Source: Yponomeuta sedellus (Eukaryota > Arthropoda > Insecta > Lepidoptera > Yponomeutidae). From it: DNA of 64,000 bases. Every line of letters starts with the position of its first letter. Position 1 is the first letter of the stretch. The notes under the pieces are model-generated. The model had not been told where the DNA came from, did not search any database, and worked only from the letters and a program-made list of their open reading frames with translations. Made by a program: the position numbers and the translations under genes. The stretch lies in assembly GCA_934045075.1 (NCBI GenBank), contig OW203734.1, positions 7,711,016 through 7,775,015 on the forward strand. The letters run 5' to 3'. This document shows positions 1 to 10,363 of this stretch, piece after piece.

Positions 1-262
1 ATGTCCCCACTGCTGGGGCACGGGTCTCTTCCTGCATCGCAGGAAGGTTAGGCCATACTCCACCACGGGGGCCAAGTCCAGATTGGTGGAGGATTGTAAG
101 ACTGTGGCGCGCCTTACTGTCAGAAGATATTAAGCCGCCCATAAGGCCTCTGACATGGCTTAGCGGCTGCATTTTTTCCGAGCGCTTGCCAGCACGGAAG
201 CGCTTGGAAAAAATGCCACTAGCTGTAGTCATAGACGCTCACCCACCCATGCTCACCCACCC
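1..262 (-). mobile_element. 5S-type SINE, cut by window edge
   Basis: The plus strand reads the reverse of the SINE tail (words such as CATCGCAGGAAGGTTAGGCC), then the middle, then a decayed head ending near 262. The tail is cut off by the window start. The head half carries a rearranged GC-rich stretch (around 165-205) that differs from the other copies. The open frames across it are by-products of the repeat, not genes. Confidence 0.8.
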
Positions 263-281
263 ATCCAACCAAGGACATCAA

Positions 282-383
282 AAACATGGAAATACATTTA
301 GCCTAAGGCCACTAGTGGGAATCAAACCGACGCTCTCCGGCATGGCAATTAGACGTCATACTGCTAGACCAACGGGGCAGTCA
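282..383 (-). mobile_element. tRNA-headed SINE fragment (family F)
   Basis: Read on the minus strand, this begins GACTGCCCCGTTGGTCTAGC and carries a box-B-like GGTTTGATTCC, the layout of a tRNA-derived pol III promoter. The same head type is at 18735-18960 and 14158-14284. The tail is lost against the neighbouring 5S-type SINE. It is not a working tRNA, since no clean cloverleaf forms. Confidence 0.5.
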
Positions 384-454
384 AAGTTTCAAAGTCAGAG
401 CCGATTTCTTGTATTTACACAATTGTAAGCTTTGTATTCTTCTTCTTCTGCAGG

Positions 455-788
455 CTATGTTATGTAGTCCATAATCCTGTGGACATAGCCCTCCCCTAAT
501 GAGCGCCATAGCGCCCTGTCTTCAGCTTGCCGCATCCAGCATCTGCCGGCAGTTTTTCGCACATCGTCATCCCACCTGGTTGGAGGGCGTCCTACACTAC
601 GTTTGCCGAGTCGCGGTTTCTACTCAAGAACACGTTTACTCCAACGGTTATAGATTCTTCGCGAGATATGGCCAGCCCACTGCCACTTCAGCTTGCTGAT
701 TCTCTGAGCTTTGTCGATAACTTTGGTTCTCTGCCGGATGCATTCGTTGCGAATCCTATCCTTCAGAGAAACTCCGAGCATAGCTTTG
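455..788 (-). pseudogene. RTE-type LINE, reverse transcriptase ORF C-terminus
   Basis: The minus strand gives about 110 codons in one frame, ending at a TAG at 455-457. Recognisable blocks in order are AMLGVSLKDRIRNECIRQR, KLKWQWAGHISRR, GRPPTRWDDDVRKTAGRCW and AEDRALWRSLGEGYV. This is the conserved end of the endonuclease-reverse transcriptase polyprotein of RTE-type LINEs, downstream of the polymerase domain. One in-frame stop (TAG, plus-strand 620-622) replaces the tryptophan expected after VLE, so the copy is dead. Just left lies a GAA-repeat tail, the RTE 3' terminus. The copy is 5'-truncated at 788, where a different retroposon tail begins. Clade assignment rests on remembered family motifs; the homology itself is strong. 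Confidence 0.85.
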
Positions 789-960
789 TATTATTATTAC
801 TAAATTCTTTATTGTACCAGTAAAGATTGTACAATGGGCGGGCTTAATACTAAATAGTATTTTATTCTAGCCAACCAATAGGTGACGTGAAGAAGGTTGT
901 CAACTACTACGTTTATAAGTACTAAATCTTTTAAATTTTGGTCTTTAAGTAACAGTATAA
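789..960 (-). repeat. Retroposon 3' end fragment
   Basis: TTCTTTATTGTACCAG followed by GGGCTTAATACTAAATAG resembles the reversed 3' end of a LINE (polyadenylation-like TTTATTG on this strand). Related stretches occur at 18460-18540 and 3970-4010. No coding remnant is visible. Confidence 0.4.
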
Positions 961-2340
961 CAATTCTTAATTTAAGACTTAGAATTAGTGAATTGAATGC
1001 CAAACATCTTCGTTACGAGTGTCTCGATGTCCGGTAAAAATCAAAGTATTCGTTTTAGATTTCCTAAACGGTATCTTCACGTTACGCTAGAATAAGCTTA
1101 TTTCCTGGCCGTAAAGGTACTACCACCTCTTAAGCTGTAGTGGTTTGAATAAATGCAATAGTAGGTACAATCCGTTAAAACTTTTTGTGCATTAAAAAAG
1201 TGTTTTTTTCTATTACATACATTTTGTAGCATTGCTAATGGTCTTGAAGAACAGAAAAAAACGTCACATTACAAACACTCATTCCTATTTCAAACTTCAT
1301 CCTTTATTTTTTCCAGACTTTTTACCCTTCAGCAGACTGCCAGTATTCTAAAACACGCTGGCGTTATTCATGACAACTCAATAAACGTCACACTCGCGTT
1401 CTTTTTCCAAAAATTCAAATTCGATTTTCTTTTTCTGTAGCGCGCCGTCCTCGATAGACAGCCAGTAGTAAACCCGCTGTAACGTATCCATGTCGAGTGG
1501 CAATATAAACGTCTCGTATCGACAGCGACGCGGTACACTTGCCTTGGCGTACGCTCAAATTGATATTGAATTTATTTTCAATTTTAAGTCGCCCTCCTTT
1601 GCGTGCGTAGAGCAGGCGCGGTCGGCAGACTATTCACGGGATGACTTGGTGAAGTATTTTCGGCAGTTAAATATTTAGGTTGGGTTAGTTACAACTCCTA
1701 TGCAGACGTTTGGGGCAAATTCATATTATGTTAAGTAAGCTTTGTTACTGTCTAATTATTACTTACTGTATTGTTTGGGTTATTCCACCTTTAATCCACA
1801 TTGAAAATCTCCGTTGATGGGGATTTGAGAACTTTTTTTTGTTTACCAATCCCCATTGCCAATACTACATGCCAATGGTAACAAATGTAAGGAACAACAA
1901 ATTAATTATGAATCACAAAGTATTTATTTTTTAATATCTACTAATACAGCCATATACCTACATTATACAGTCAGTTGTAAAATATTTTATAAAGTCACAG
2001 ATGTTTAGATATTCTCTTAACCTAAATAGAATATGTATGTCCAGCAGTGGACTACATAATATAGCCTGAAGAAGAAGAAATAGAACAAGAGATTTACATT
2101 GGCTAAGTAAATCTCATGTTCTAATTACCTATGCAATACAATACAATCACATTTTCAGAGTCATTAATAAAGACAAAGATTTTTTATTATCTAAATATAA
2201 TCGAAATTTTACTATCATTGATCAAATCAAAAATTTTTCTTTCTTCTCATAGATTTATTTATTATCTAAACAAAATGCTTTCTTGTTTCAGAATGTTCTG
2301 TTCTCTCTTTGAGGAAAGGCCTCTGCTCTGTAGTGGGACG
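961..2340. other. AT-rich sequence, no recognised gene
   Basis: No repeat family was recognised here. A moderately GC-rich patch at about 1440-1670 holds a 62-codon ATG frame (1490-1678, plus) that starts MSSGNINVSYRQRRGT. It resembles no family I know and its start context is weak; an untranslated exon or chance frame is equally likely. Confidence 0.3.
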
Positions 2341-2606
2341 TTTATAGTTCCTTCTTCTTCTTCTTTTTCAGGCTATATTAGTCCACTGCTGGACATAGTC
2401 CTGCCCTAATGAGCGCCATAGCGCCCTGTCTTCAGCTTGCCGCATCCATCATCTGCCGGCAGTTTTTCGCAGATCTTCATCCCACCTGGTCGGAGAGCGT
2501 CCTACACTACGTTTGCCGAGTCGCGGTCTCCACTCAAGTACACGTTTACTCCAACGGTTGCCGGTTCTTCGCGAGATATGGCCAGTCTACTGCCACATCA
2601 GCTCGC
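2341..2606 (-). pseudogene. RTE-type LINE 3' end, second copy
   Basis: Same family as 455-788. Minus-strand blocks include GHISRRTGNRWSKRVLEW, GRSPTRWDEDLRKTAGR, RQAEDRALWRSLGQDYVQQW and a terminal NIA-stop at 2368-2370, followed by the tail rich in TTC on the plus strand (2350-2367). Two in-frame stops interrupt it (one after LMWQ, one after KTAGR). Here VLEW keeps the tryptophan lost in the first copy. The 5' truncation is at about 2606. Confidence 0.85.
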
Positions 2607-2754
2607 AGTTTATAGGTTACATAAAAAAATTGCAAACATAGTATACTTTTGTTAAATGTATTGCTTCGTTGAAATGAGGCTTCGTTGGCTAGGTAATAAT
2701 ATGGCAGATCTTTACCATCAATACATCCCAATAACCATCCAATGTTGCCTCTGT

Positions 2755-2890
2755 TCGTTTCCACGATCTGCGCAGTTGACAGTGAGCAGGCGCCACCGCG
2801 GATGCGAACGTCAAAAGCTATTTCGGTTCGACCGCAAGATGCGCGCGCGCACCGCCCGTCCCGCCTGTCGCCTGTTTTTGAAGTTCCATG
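2755..2890. other. Short GC-rich patch
   Basis: About 130 bp rich in CpG (for example GATGCGCGCGCGCACCGCCC) inside AT-rich DNA, not matching any repeat elsewhere in the window. Could be an untranslated first exon, a promoter-proximal region or an eroded GC-rich retroelement. No TATA box or splice signal decides it. Confidence 0.2.
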
Positions 2891-2970
2891 TAGACTGTAA
2901 AACTAATTGCAAAATTGTAGATACATATTCCCCGTGTTTCTACTTAGTGGTAGTGGTAGTACGTAGTGGT

Positions 2971-3622
2971 TATACAGGGTGTCTCATTCAAATCGGTCAG
3001 TATGGGAAAGTCTGAAACTATAAGACATACGAAGATCTGTTCTGAGGAACCATGCCATCGATTTTGATAACAAGAAAAACTGCATTCATACATTTTAAAA
3101 AACATCTGTGCTCTTTTCGGGAATCGAACCCGGTTGTTCTGAAAAAAAATCTACACTCTTTCTATTTATATATCGATTGTGTAGGTCTTAGGCAGTAAAT
3201 GTCTGTATGAAACATGATGTCTAAAATGAATAAAATGCATTGTTTTCACATACTTTAATTTATTTAGTAGGTGCTCGAAGTGACCGCCGACTTTTTCAAT
3301 AAAATATTCAACACGTTTAGGTAACGATTATACGATTGCATTTTGTATGAAAACAATGCATTTTAGACATCATGTATTGTACAGATATTTACTGCTTAAG
3401 ACCTACACAATCGATATCTAAATAGAAATAGTGTAAGTTTTTTTTTTTTTTCAAAACAACCGGGTTCGATTCCCGAACGGAGTACAGATTTTTTTTAAAA
3501 TGTATGAATGCAGTTTTTCTTGTTAATAAAATCAATAACATAGTTCCTCAGAACAGATCTTCGTATGTCTTATAGTTTCAGACTTTCCCATACTGACCGA
3601 TTTGAATGAGACACCCTGTATA
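2971..3622 (-). mobile_element. TA-flanked TIR transposon with transposase relic
   Basis: Termini are TATACAGGGTGTCTCATTC at the left and its reverse complement at the right, flanked by TA. The inverted repeats are long, about 280 bp (2971-3255 and 3345-3622), with scattered mismatches. The short centre, read on the minus strand at 3243-3327, encodes KRVEYFIEKVGGHFEHLLN; the GGHFEHLL ending is characteristic of C-termini of some insect Tc1/mariner-related transposases. So this is a non-autonomous deletion derivative that kept the last ~28 codons. Each arm also carries a pol III box-B-like word (GGGTTCGATTCCC, minus strand in the left arm, plus strand in the right). Confidence 0.75.
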
Positions 3623-4356
3623 CTCTTTGGTGGCAGTATAAGACCTCACACATACGCATACGCAATGCGTACAACATACAACAGTACAATAGTCACATGA
3701 CACTAATATTATAAAGGCGAAACTTTGTAAGAGTGTATGTTTGTTACTTCTTCACATCTAAACGGCTGGAGTTATTTTAATAAAATTTGGTGTGGAGTTA
3801 CCTGACACCCTGGATTAACACATAGTCTTCGTTTTACTGCGAGAAAATATCTTATTCCCGTGGGAAAATCGATATACCGTGGGTAACACCGCGGGAGACA
3901 GCTAGTACCTACAACATTGGCAAATGAAGGGTTCTAATGGCCAATACAAAAATATCTTAATAAAAATCTTACAAATGCTATCTAGTATTAAGCTCGCCTT
4001 TACAAAAATTTGTTTGTTTAGTGGTTAAAGAATTTTCATTCATTTATTCGTTCATTATTTTGCTGTGAAACATGAAAAAGTTTTACTCTCGTAACATATT
4101 AATACTGCGGGCGGCATTTTTTTTGCGATGTTGAAACTTTTTCTATAGTAAATGTTTTATCGTGAAACGGTTTTTAGTTCGGTAGTAGGGGACCACTTGC
4201 TAAAACCTAATGCAGCGAAAACATATCACTTCGGCGAAAATTGTAACTCGGTTACTACGTGTCGTGGGCAAATCATCTATAAAGCTTTTAGTAAAGCGAG
4301 TAGCCAATGAAATCCTTTTGATAACGAACCTACTATGATATTAAGTTTTTTTGTAC
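3623..4356. other. AT-rich sequence, one repeat scrap
   Basis: No gene seen. A piece at about 3970-4010 (CTATCTAGTATTAAGCTCGC) is shared, reversed, with 825-870 and 18465-18500. Confidence 0.3.
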
Positions 4357-4695
4357 GATATCAACCCTTGTATGTCCTCACTGCTGGGGCAAGGTCTCTC
4401 CCTGCATCGCAAGAGTGTGGAGTGTGTCGAGGGGTGTGGCCTTCCTGCGATGCAGGAAGGTTAGGCCAAACTCCACCACGGAGGCCAAATCCAGGTTGGT
4501 GGAGGATTGTAACGAGTTTTATTGTCAGAATTTATCAAACTGCCCATCTGACACGGCTTAACGACTGCCATTATATGACAGCACGTATATGTTACCAGCA
4601 ACTCGGACTTGGGCCCCCGTGGTGAAGTATGGTCTTAGCTTCCTGCGATGCACGAAGAGACACGTGCCCCAGCAGTGTAGACATACGAAGGCTTG
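4357..4695. mobile_element. 5S-type SINE, inverted composite
   Basis: 4357-4590 is a minus copy starting GATATCAACCCTTGTATGTC; 4600-4695 is the tail of the same family on the plus strand, ending CATACGAAGGCTTGAT. The two tails face outward. The left copy also has an internal inverted duplication of the GCGATGCAGGAAGG motif near 4400-4460. The piece may come from 5' inversion during insertion or from two insertions. Confidence 0.7.
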
Positions 4696-5020
4696 ATTTC
4701 ATTTATACAAATTACTGTAGATTGATATCTAGCCAATTTCCTACAATATTAGAAAACTAACCTAAAAGCATCTGAACTAGGGTACATTTCTGAACACACA
4801 GGTGGAGACTGTAGCGTCAAAGTTCAGAAGTCGATCAGACATTTATTGGACAAATGAAGATGCTATCTTTGTCACGACGGTGCGCCGTGACAGATCGTGC
4901 CTTAGATTGGAGAATTGCTCTGACAAAGGAAAAGTAGAGTCATTTTCGATCGTGTTTAAATTTAAGGCTGTGTGTCTTTGAATTTGATTGACAAGATTTA
5001 AAGCTACATTTTGACGATAT
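4696..5020. other. Unassigned AT-rich sequence
   Basis: About 325 bp with no recognised repeat and no convincing frame. Confidence 0.3.
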
Positions 5021-5460
5021 TTCACTGATGCCGGTGAGTAGCCCATTGGCTCAATTGGTAGAGCGCTGGCACGGATAGCCAGAGGTTGCGGGTTCGAATC
5101 CCGGCATGGGTGAAATTTTTAGCCTCTAAATAGGTTTTTAAATTTGTCCTTAACACGGGTTAGTGCATTAAAAATAAAAATAGTGGGTATAATCATGTGG
5201 GTACAGTTATATTTTTCCGATGTAAAACCTAACTGCAAAGTAGGTAGTCGGGGCTGTAAGTGATGCAATTTGCTTAAGCCAGATGTCGCTGCCTGTACGT
5301 AATACAGAGAATAGTGTAAAGAGGTTCGAAATTTCACTGATGCCGGTGAGTCGTCCATTGGCTCAATTGGTAGAGCGCTGGCACGGATAGCCAGAGGTTG
5401 CGGGTTCGAATCCCGGCATGGGTGAAATTTTTAGCCTCTAAATAGGTTTTTAAATTTGGT
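5021..5460 (+). repeat. tRNA-like ~312-bp repeat, tandem dimer
   Basis: Two copies of a block that starts TTCACTGATGCCGGTGAGT (5021 and 5333, period 312). Each contains a tRNA-like segment (5042-5113 and 5354-5425) with D-arm GGCTCAATTGGTAGAGC, a 5-bp anticodon stem CTGGC/GCCAG and T-arm GGGTTCGAATCCC, then GAAATTTTTAGCCTCTAAAT. The first ~25 nt resemble tRNA-Lys. The anticodon loop is ACGGATA, so position 33 is C, not the universal U; the acceptor stem has one mismatch and one linker base is missing. These are tRNA relics in a mobile or amplified repeat, not working genes. Spacer words such as ACCTAACTGCAAAGTAGGTA recur at 16825 and, reversed, at 57450. Confidence 0.75.
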
Positions 5461-6029
5461 TTTAATTCAAAACCAAATTATTACAAAATAAGATGCATTT
5501 TTCTTTTTATTTATACGAGGTGTAACAAAATCCCTTTTTAGTTTAAAGGGTTTCTTGATCTGAGGTTTCTTTGATCAGTACGAACAACTTTCACTATGGG
5601 GAAACTTCGAAATCGGAGAAAAAATATCAAATGTATGTTTCATTCTAAACTATGCAGCCAGAGAAAGACGCTTACTGCTTGAAATATGCCACCAAAACCT
5701 GCGGCATTAAAACGTATGCGATAGCTGATATTTTGTTGCATTTCATAAGGTGTTTCGCACTTTGACACATTGAACATGCATGACACATTATTAATTTACA
5801 CACTACATTGCTGCACACACTACATTGCTGATTCTCATAAGAGTGCCATTCACGTAAATACTTTTTTTTTATATAAATTATTTTTTAATAAAAAAAAATG
5901 TTTAGTAACTTCCTTTTATTTGCGAAGAAAAATTTTTTTTTTATCTCAGATGTTTTGTTTCGTTTTTAATCGATCTTATATAAGTGGTTAGTTACCTAAT
6001 TGATACAGCCCTCTTTACATTACTCCCGT
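5461..6029. other. AT-rich sequence, nothing recognised
   Basis: Homopolymer-rich A/T sequence with a short local duplication (ACACTACATTGCTG twice, 5800-5835). No gene seen. Confidence 0.3.
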
Positions 6030-6215
6030 ACAACATATCAGGGAGAAGGCAGTGGCTGAAAACCAGCGCTGTCCGGGGCTGACCCGGGTCAGCAACAGCT
6101 GAGCCACTACCTTTTGCCTTATTTTATAATATTTTATAATATATTTTAAGGCTTACTTTGTTTAAGTTGTTTTTGATGAGGCAATAAAATTATTTTTATT
6201 CTTTATTCTTAAATT
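6030..6215 (+). repeat. Retroposon, family H copy
   Basis: Contains GTGGCTGAAAACCAGCGCTG followed by a CAGCAACAGCTGAGCCACT block, then an AATAAA-bearing tail (6182-6215). Related copies are at 39160-39575 (plus) and 22024-22245 (minus). No coding capacity. Confidence 0.5.
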
Positions 6216-6563
6216 AAATCCGGATTAAATTATTCCATAGCTTTTCAAGTAACTTAACCCTGATTAAAATGGTGTTAGTAGAACTTTGGTTTCAACCCGC
6301 AAAAGTGGAAAGAACATAGTAACTACCACTAAAACGTCCTTTTAAACGCCATTCATAGCATAACAACAACAATAGACGAACACTCTACAGTCAGCCAAAG
6401 CCAAGGCAACTCAACAGCAGCTCTTTTTACTAACGACATAAAAGTGACTATCGCGCAAAAACACCCACTACAGGGTGTAGGTACATGTCAAAAGTATCAC
6501 TTCCGGTCGTCAAGGCTGTATCTAAGCGGAGCCGGTGAATTTTGCATGTGAATGCGACTCTGC

Positions 6564-6578
6564 CCGCCAGGGGGCGGT
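6564..6578 (+). promoter_or_regulatory. CTCF-like site
   Basis: CCGCCAGGGGGCGGT fits the CTCF core (CCASYAGRKGGCRSY) except one position where G is tolerated in the vertebrate matrix. It lies in a locally GC-richer stretch (6525-6720) that is not one of the repeats seen elsewhere in the window. Binding is inference from motif alone. Confidence 0.35.
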
Positions 6579-6811
6579 AATGTGACGTGTGACAACCCTA
6601 GCCTAATGCCGTATGCATGACCGCGGGATGCGGCATTTGCATTCAGGGTTAGGCCACAACTCTTTGTTTTGTCCTTTTTGTCGGAGGATTGACGTATCAA
6701 GCCCGGTGGCGGGGCGAGTTTCATTTTGATAAAACGCTCTGTAATACGATATGCGTGTTTTGTTAAAATTTAGGTTCGGGTTTTTGAGTTTTTCATCTCG
6801 AAATTTAGATT

Positions 6812-6890
6812 AGATTAGAACTCTTTATTGTACACACCAGAAAACAAAATACATGAAAAGGCTTACACATCTAAGCTATTTAAATTTAAT
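6812..6890 (-). mobile_element. LINE 3' tail fragment
   Basis: AGATTAGATTAGAACTC then TTTATTGTACACACCAG is the reversed 3' end of the jockey-like LINE family represented at 10028-10836 and 13188-13357. Only the tail is kept. Confidence 0.55.
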
Positions 6891-7493
6891 CTAGGATTCC
6901 ATTAATTTTCGTTTCTCCTCAGAGCTATCTCTATCTAACCAGTGACTGTAGAATCCTATATAGCCTCGCCACAAATTGTAGCATAACGATTTGTATAGGC
7001 TAGTGGTTGAACGAATTAATTAAACATAATTTTTCAGTTTATTAGGTCTCGCCATGCGAGAACATTCTCGGAGTATATTATATTCCTAGGCCCATTACTA
7101 CTCACGTAGCACCGTATACAGGGTGTTCAAAAAAGGAACAGTGAAACTTAAAAGGGTTACTCATCACCCAGTATTGTCTGTCAAGGTGTATGTCGTCACA
7201 TTTTACCGCTATTGTGTGTATGTTCATAACTGTTTCTTCTTGATTTTGGTGGTCCCGAGACCGACACCTGCTTATAATATTAGCATTCCTAGATAGGGAG
7301 AGTGTACCTAAACATTAACGGTCTTATTTATAAAAATACAATTTAAAATACTCCAAAAATGCTGATTAAGTGTGGCGTCCAATCATGGTAATGATTTTAC
7401 ACGGAAAAGACCTATACACGTATAAAAAAAGCCTATAGGAGTGTTTTAACGGAATCTTGTTTTTTTTAAGTTCATTAATAATTCTTCTTCATC
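6891..7493. other. Unassigned sequence with one transposon-end word
   Basis: No gene seen. TATACAGGGTGTTCAAAAAA at 7118 looks like the terminus of a TIR element, but no matching right end was found. Confidence 0.25.
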
Positions 7494-7545
7494 AGATTAT
7501 GTCCCAACCGAGGGGGACCCGTGCCCCTCGGTTGGGACATAATCT
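7494..7545. repeat. Perfect 22-bp inverted repeat
   Basis: Arms 7494-7515 and 7524-7545 are exact reverse complements (AGATTATGTCCCAACCGAGG at the left start), with an 8-nt spacer. It sits at the tail end of a decayed 5S-type SINE. Confidence 0.9.
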
Positions 7546-7862
7546 GCGGGATGGAAACAAAGGAACTACGAAAGAAACTACGGGACAAAGGAAGGTATAC
7601 GTCACACTCCTCCACTAGGAGTTGGTCTTACTGTCACAAGATTTCTAGCCGGCCTAAGGCCTCTGACTTGGCTTAGCGACTGCCATCTATCGACATCTAG
7701 CCGGCACCAACTGCTTAGCGTGCCTTGCGAAGCACGCAAGCGCTCTAAAAAATGCCACTAGCGTTAAGCAGAGACGGTCACCTATCATGCACTGAACGCG
7801 CCCTGTGTTGCTTAACCATTGTGATCGTTTAAGATCACTCAGGCAGCCGGGGCTACGAGTGA
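7546..7862 (-). mobile_element. 5S-type SINE, decayed copy
   Basis: Middle and head of the SINE on the minus strand. CTTAGCGTGCCTTGCGAAGC and AAAAAATGCCACTAGCG are clear family words; the 5S-derived head is at about 7780-7862. The tail is replaced by the hairpin at 7494-7545. Confidence 0.65.
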
Positions 7863-7907
7863 TTAATTAATAATTATTACAGTTTTATTTTGTTCAACGC
7901 AATTAAA

Positions 7908-8167
7908 AGCACCATCGTCGTAAGGCTATACTAATCCACTGCTGGACATAGCCCTCCCCTAAAGAGCGCCACGTTGTGCTATCATAGGGGGTAATGCCCA
8001 TAATTCCTACGCTGGGCATGCGGGATGGGGATCGCAGTTCGGTGGAATTGTACTGCAGGGGGCGCTGCTGCCCATCCCCCGTTTTGTGTCCCTTAGTCGC
8101 CTTTTACGACACCCGCGGGAAGAATTGGGTTGGTGCTATTCTCTAGGCCGACACCACATAGCACCAT
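7908..8167 (-). mobile_element. RTE-tailed SINE
   Basis: Full-length-looking copy of the ~260-bp SINE, minus strand: tail at the left (GGACATAGCCCTCCCCTAA), head at the right (TATTCTCTAGGCCGACACCA). The right half holds the head word read as GTGTCGTAAAAGGCGACTAA on the minus strand. Here the tail lacks a clear GAA run. Confidence 0.75.
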
Positions 8168-9480
8168 ATTAGACTCTAATAAATCAAATCTTTTAGATGC
8201 TGGATGCGGACGGCACAAGACCGTGAAGCTCGGAAAACTATGAATGAGGCCTATGTGTTCGGCAGTAGGCGTCAAGTGGCTGATGATGATATTAGTTTGG
8301 ATGGACCAAATCAACTGTTGTATTTGCCTATGTGATTTCTTTTTAATGTAGGTACTATAGGGAAAGGTTGGTGATCGCACTCTTCCCAGAGTCAGAAGGA
8401 TGCGTGTTCATATCACGTCGGTGTCACCCCAATATAGGGAAAAGCAGGTAATCGTGCTCTTCCACTATAAAGGGAAATTCCCCGCCAGGCAGATCGTATG
8501 CCTGGCGACGGCCGGTCCCACTATTGGTAGTCGGACGTTATATTTATGGTATGTAATTGAAACACTTTGATTGCGCGATGCAGGAATGTTGGAGTTTGTG
8601 CGCGCGCAGAATGGATGTGTGCTCGCCACAGTACAATAAAGTATTCTCTATCTATCTATGTTGTGAGGATATTATTCGCTTTTCAAGCAAAATAAGGGCT
8701 CTTACAACCTGTGAGAGTCTTACAACCGTTAAATCCTTTACAGCAGAAGTGGCAAAGCCACACTACATCCCCTTATCCGAGCTTATATCGAAGACACATA
8801 CTTTATTCAACATCGGGCGCCTTCGACACTGATTTATTTATTGCTATCTCGTCGACTGCTCTTGATATTTCACCTCACAGGGAAGTTCCGTTTTCCGGAA
8901 ACCTAGCAATGTTACTTTCCGCAGCAGGATTGTAATTCAAAAGCGTAACGCAAATGTCTAGAGCGTTTTCAAGGTTCTTAGGATATTTGCAAAGTTTACC
9001 TATCGAGAAAATCATAAGGATGAGAGTAAAGAACCAAGTACACTTTTTTATTTTTATAGTTTTGTGCTTTTAAGATTTTTATGTGTGCATAAAGTATGAA
9101 ATAAGTAAATGTCTTATTTAAATAAAACATGTCTTTACTCTCCAGTATCACTCCGCTATACAAAACCAAATTTTAGAATCCATAATCACTTCCCTGAGAG
9201 GGGGAGAGAGATTTGGAGAAGTTGTATCAGATATAATTCAAATGCTAAGATAACAAGCATTTCAAATGCTATATATATATATTTTTATTTATTTAAAGTA
9301 AGAAAAAAATACATGCAATATAATGCCTTCCATCCCCCGAAACCGACAAGGTTTAACTGTGGATGGGTTTATTTTTAGTAGTCACTAGCTCACCATGTTC
9401 AAATGTAATCAAATGTATATCCAACACAAACATATTTTTTCGACTCTACTCGTATTACAAAGAGTATTATTCAGTGTATG
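8168..9480. other. Unassigned sequence with one LINE tail
   Basis: 8615-8665 (CAGTACAATAAAGTATTCTC then TATC repeats) is the plus-strand tail of a LINE. No convincing gene; frames of 74-95 codons here resemble nothing I know. Confidence 0.3.
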
Positions 9481-9499
9481 ACAATGAACTATACCGGAC

Positions 9500-9640
9500 G
9501 CTACGACGTTTGAGAGCCTTCAAAGAGGGAATTTAACAAAATTATCTAAGGTCATTAGTACATACCCGCCCTGGGAATCGAATCTGGGTCTCTCGCTACC
9601 GAGTCCATTGTTCCACCCATTGAGCTACCGCCGCTCATTA
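9500..9640 (-). mobile_element. tRNA-headed SINE (family G) fragment
   Basis: Minus strand reads GCGGCGGTAGCTCAATGGGT, then GAGAGACCCAGATTCGATTC, a tRNA-like box A/box B pair. The matching full copy is at 26722-27003. Confidence 0.6.
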
Positions 9641-9656
9641 CAATTTCATTTGCGAT

Positions 9657-10003
9657 TACAACCTTGTATGTCCCCACTGCTCGGGCACGGGTCTCTTCCT
9701 GCATCGCAGGATGGATAGGCAATACTCCACCACGGGGGCCAAGTCCGGGTTGGTGGAGGTTTGTAAGACAGTGGCGGGCTTTAAAAAAGGCCTCTGACAT
9801 AGCTTAACGACTGCCATTACATGACAGCCGGCACCCACGGCTTAACGTGCCTTGCGAAGCACGGAAGCGCTCGGAAAAATGCCACTAGCGGTAGTAACGG
9901 GACGGTCACCCATTCAGCATCTGACCGCGCCTGTTGTTGCTTAACTCGAGTGATTGATTCCAATCACTCGGTCCGACTAGGCCACGAGCGACGTGTACGA
10001 GTA
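9657..10003 (-). mobile_element. 5S-type SINE, near full length
   Basis: Runs from the tail (ACCTTGTATGTCCCCACTGC) to the head (CTAGGCCACGAGCG). The head, minus strand, contains GTTAAGCAACAACAGGCGCG and GGGTGACCGTCCCG, corresponding to the 5S rRNA box A to box C region. A small deletion removes part of the middle near 9780. Confidence 0.8.
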
Positions 10004-10027
10004 TATGAGGCCACGAGGGCATCTAAT

Positions 10028-10363
10028 AAGATAAGATAAGAATATTCTTTATTGTACACTGGAAAAACAACAAATACAAAACAATTGCAAATATACATAG
10101 TACAATTGGCGGCCTTATTGCTAAAGACAATTTCTTCCAGACAACCTTACGATGGAAAGTTGCTGAAGGAAATTAGAAAGACGGGTAGCCAGTGCAAATT
10201 TGAATATCGATACATACTTATACTTAATAATTATACACTTACATACCGTTACTTATATAAACTTATAATTTAATTTAAACATTCATATATATATCTTATA
10301 AAAAAGTTCTACAAAAGACAAGGAAAGTAATAACCTACACACAAGAGGACAAAATTGTAATGA
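10028..10363 (-). mobile_element. Jockey-like LINE 3' UTR
   Basis: Starts with AATAAGATAAGATAAGAATA, the reverse of the (TTATC)n tail, followed by TTTATTGTACACTGG and a block with GGCGGCCTTATTGCTAAAG. The same 3' UTR block recurs at 13188, 41425 and 47055. It is contiguous with the broken coding end at 10364. Confidence 0.75.

Noticed and set aside
5042..5113. tRNA gene
   Set aside because: C at loop position 33, acceptor mismatch, missing linker base, and repeated embedding in a longer repeat point to a relic.
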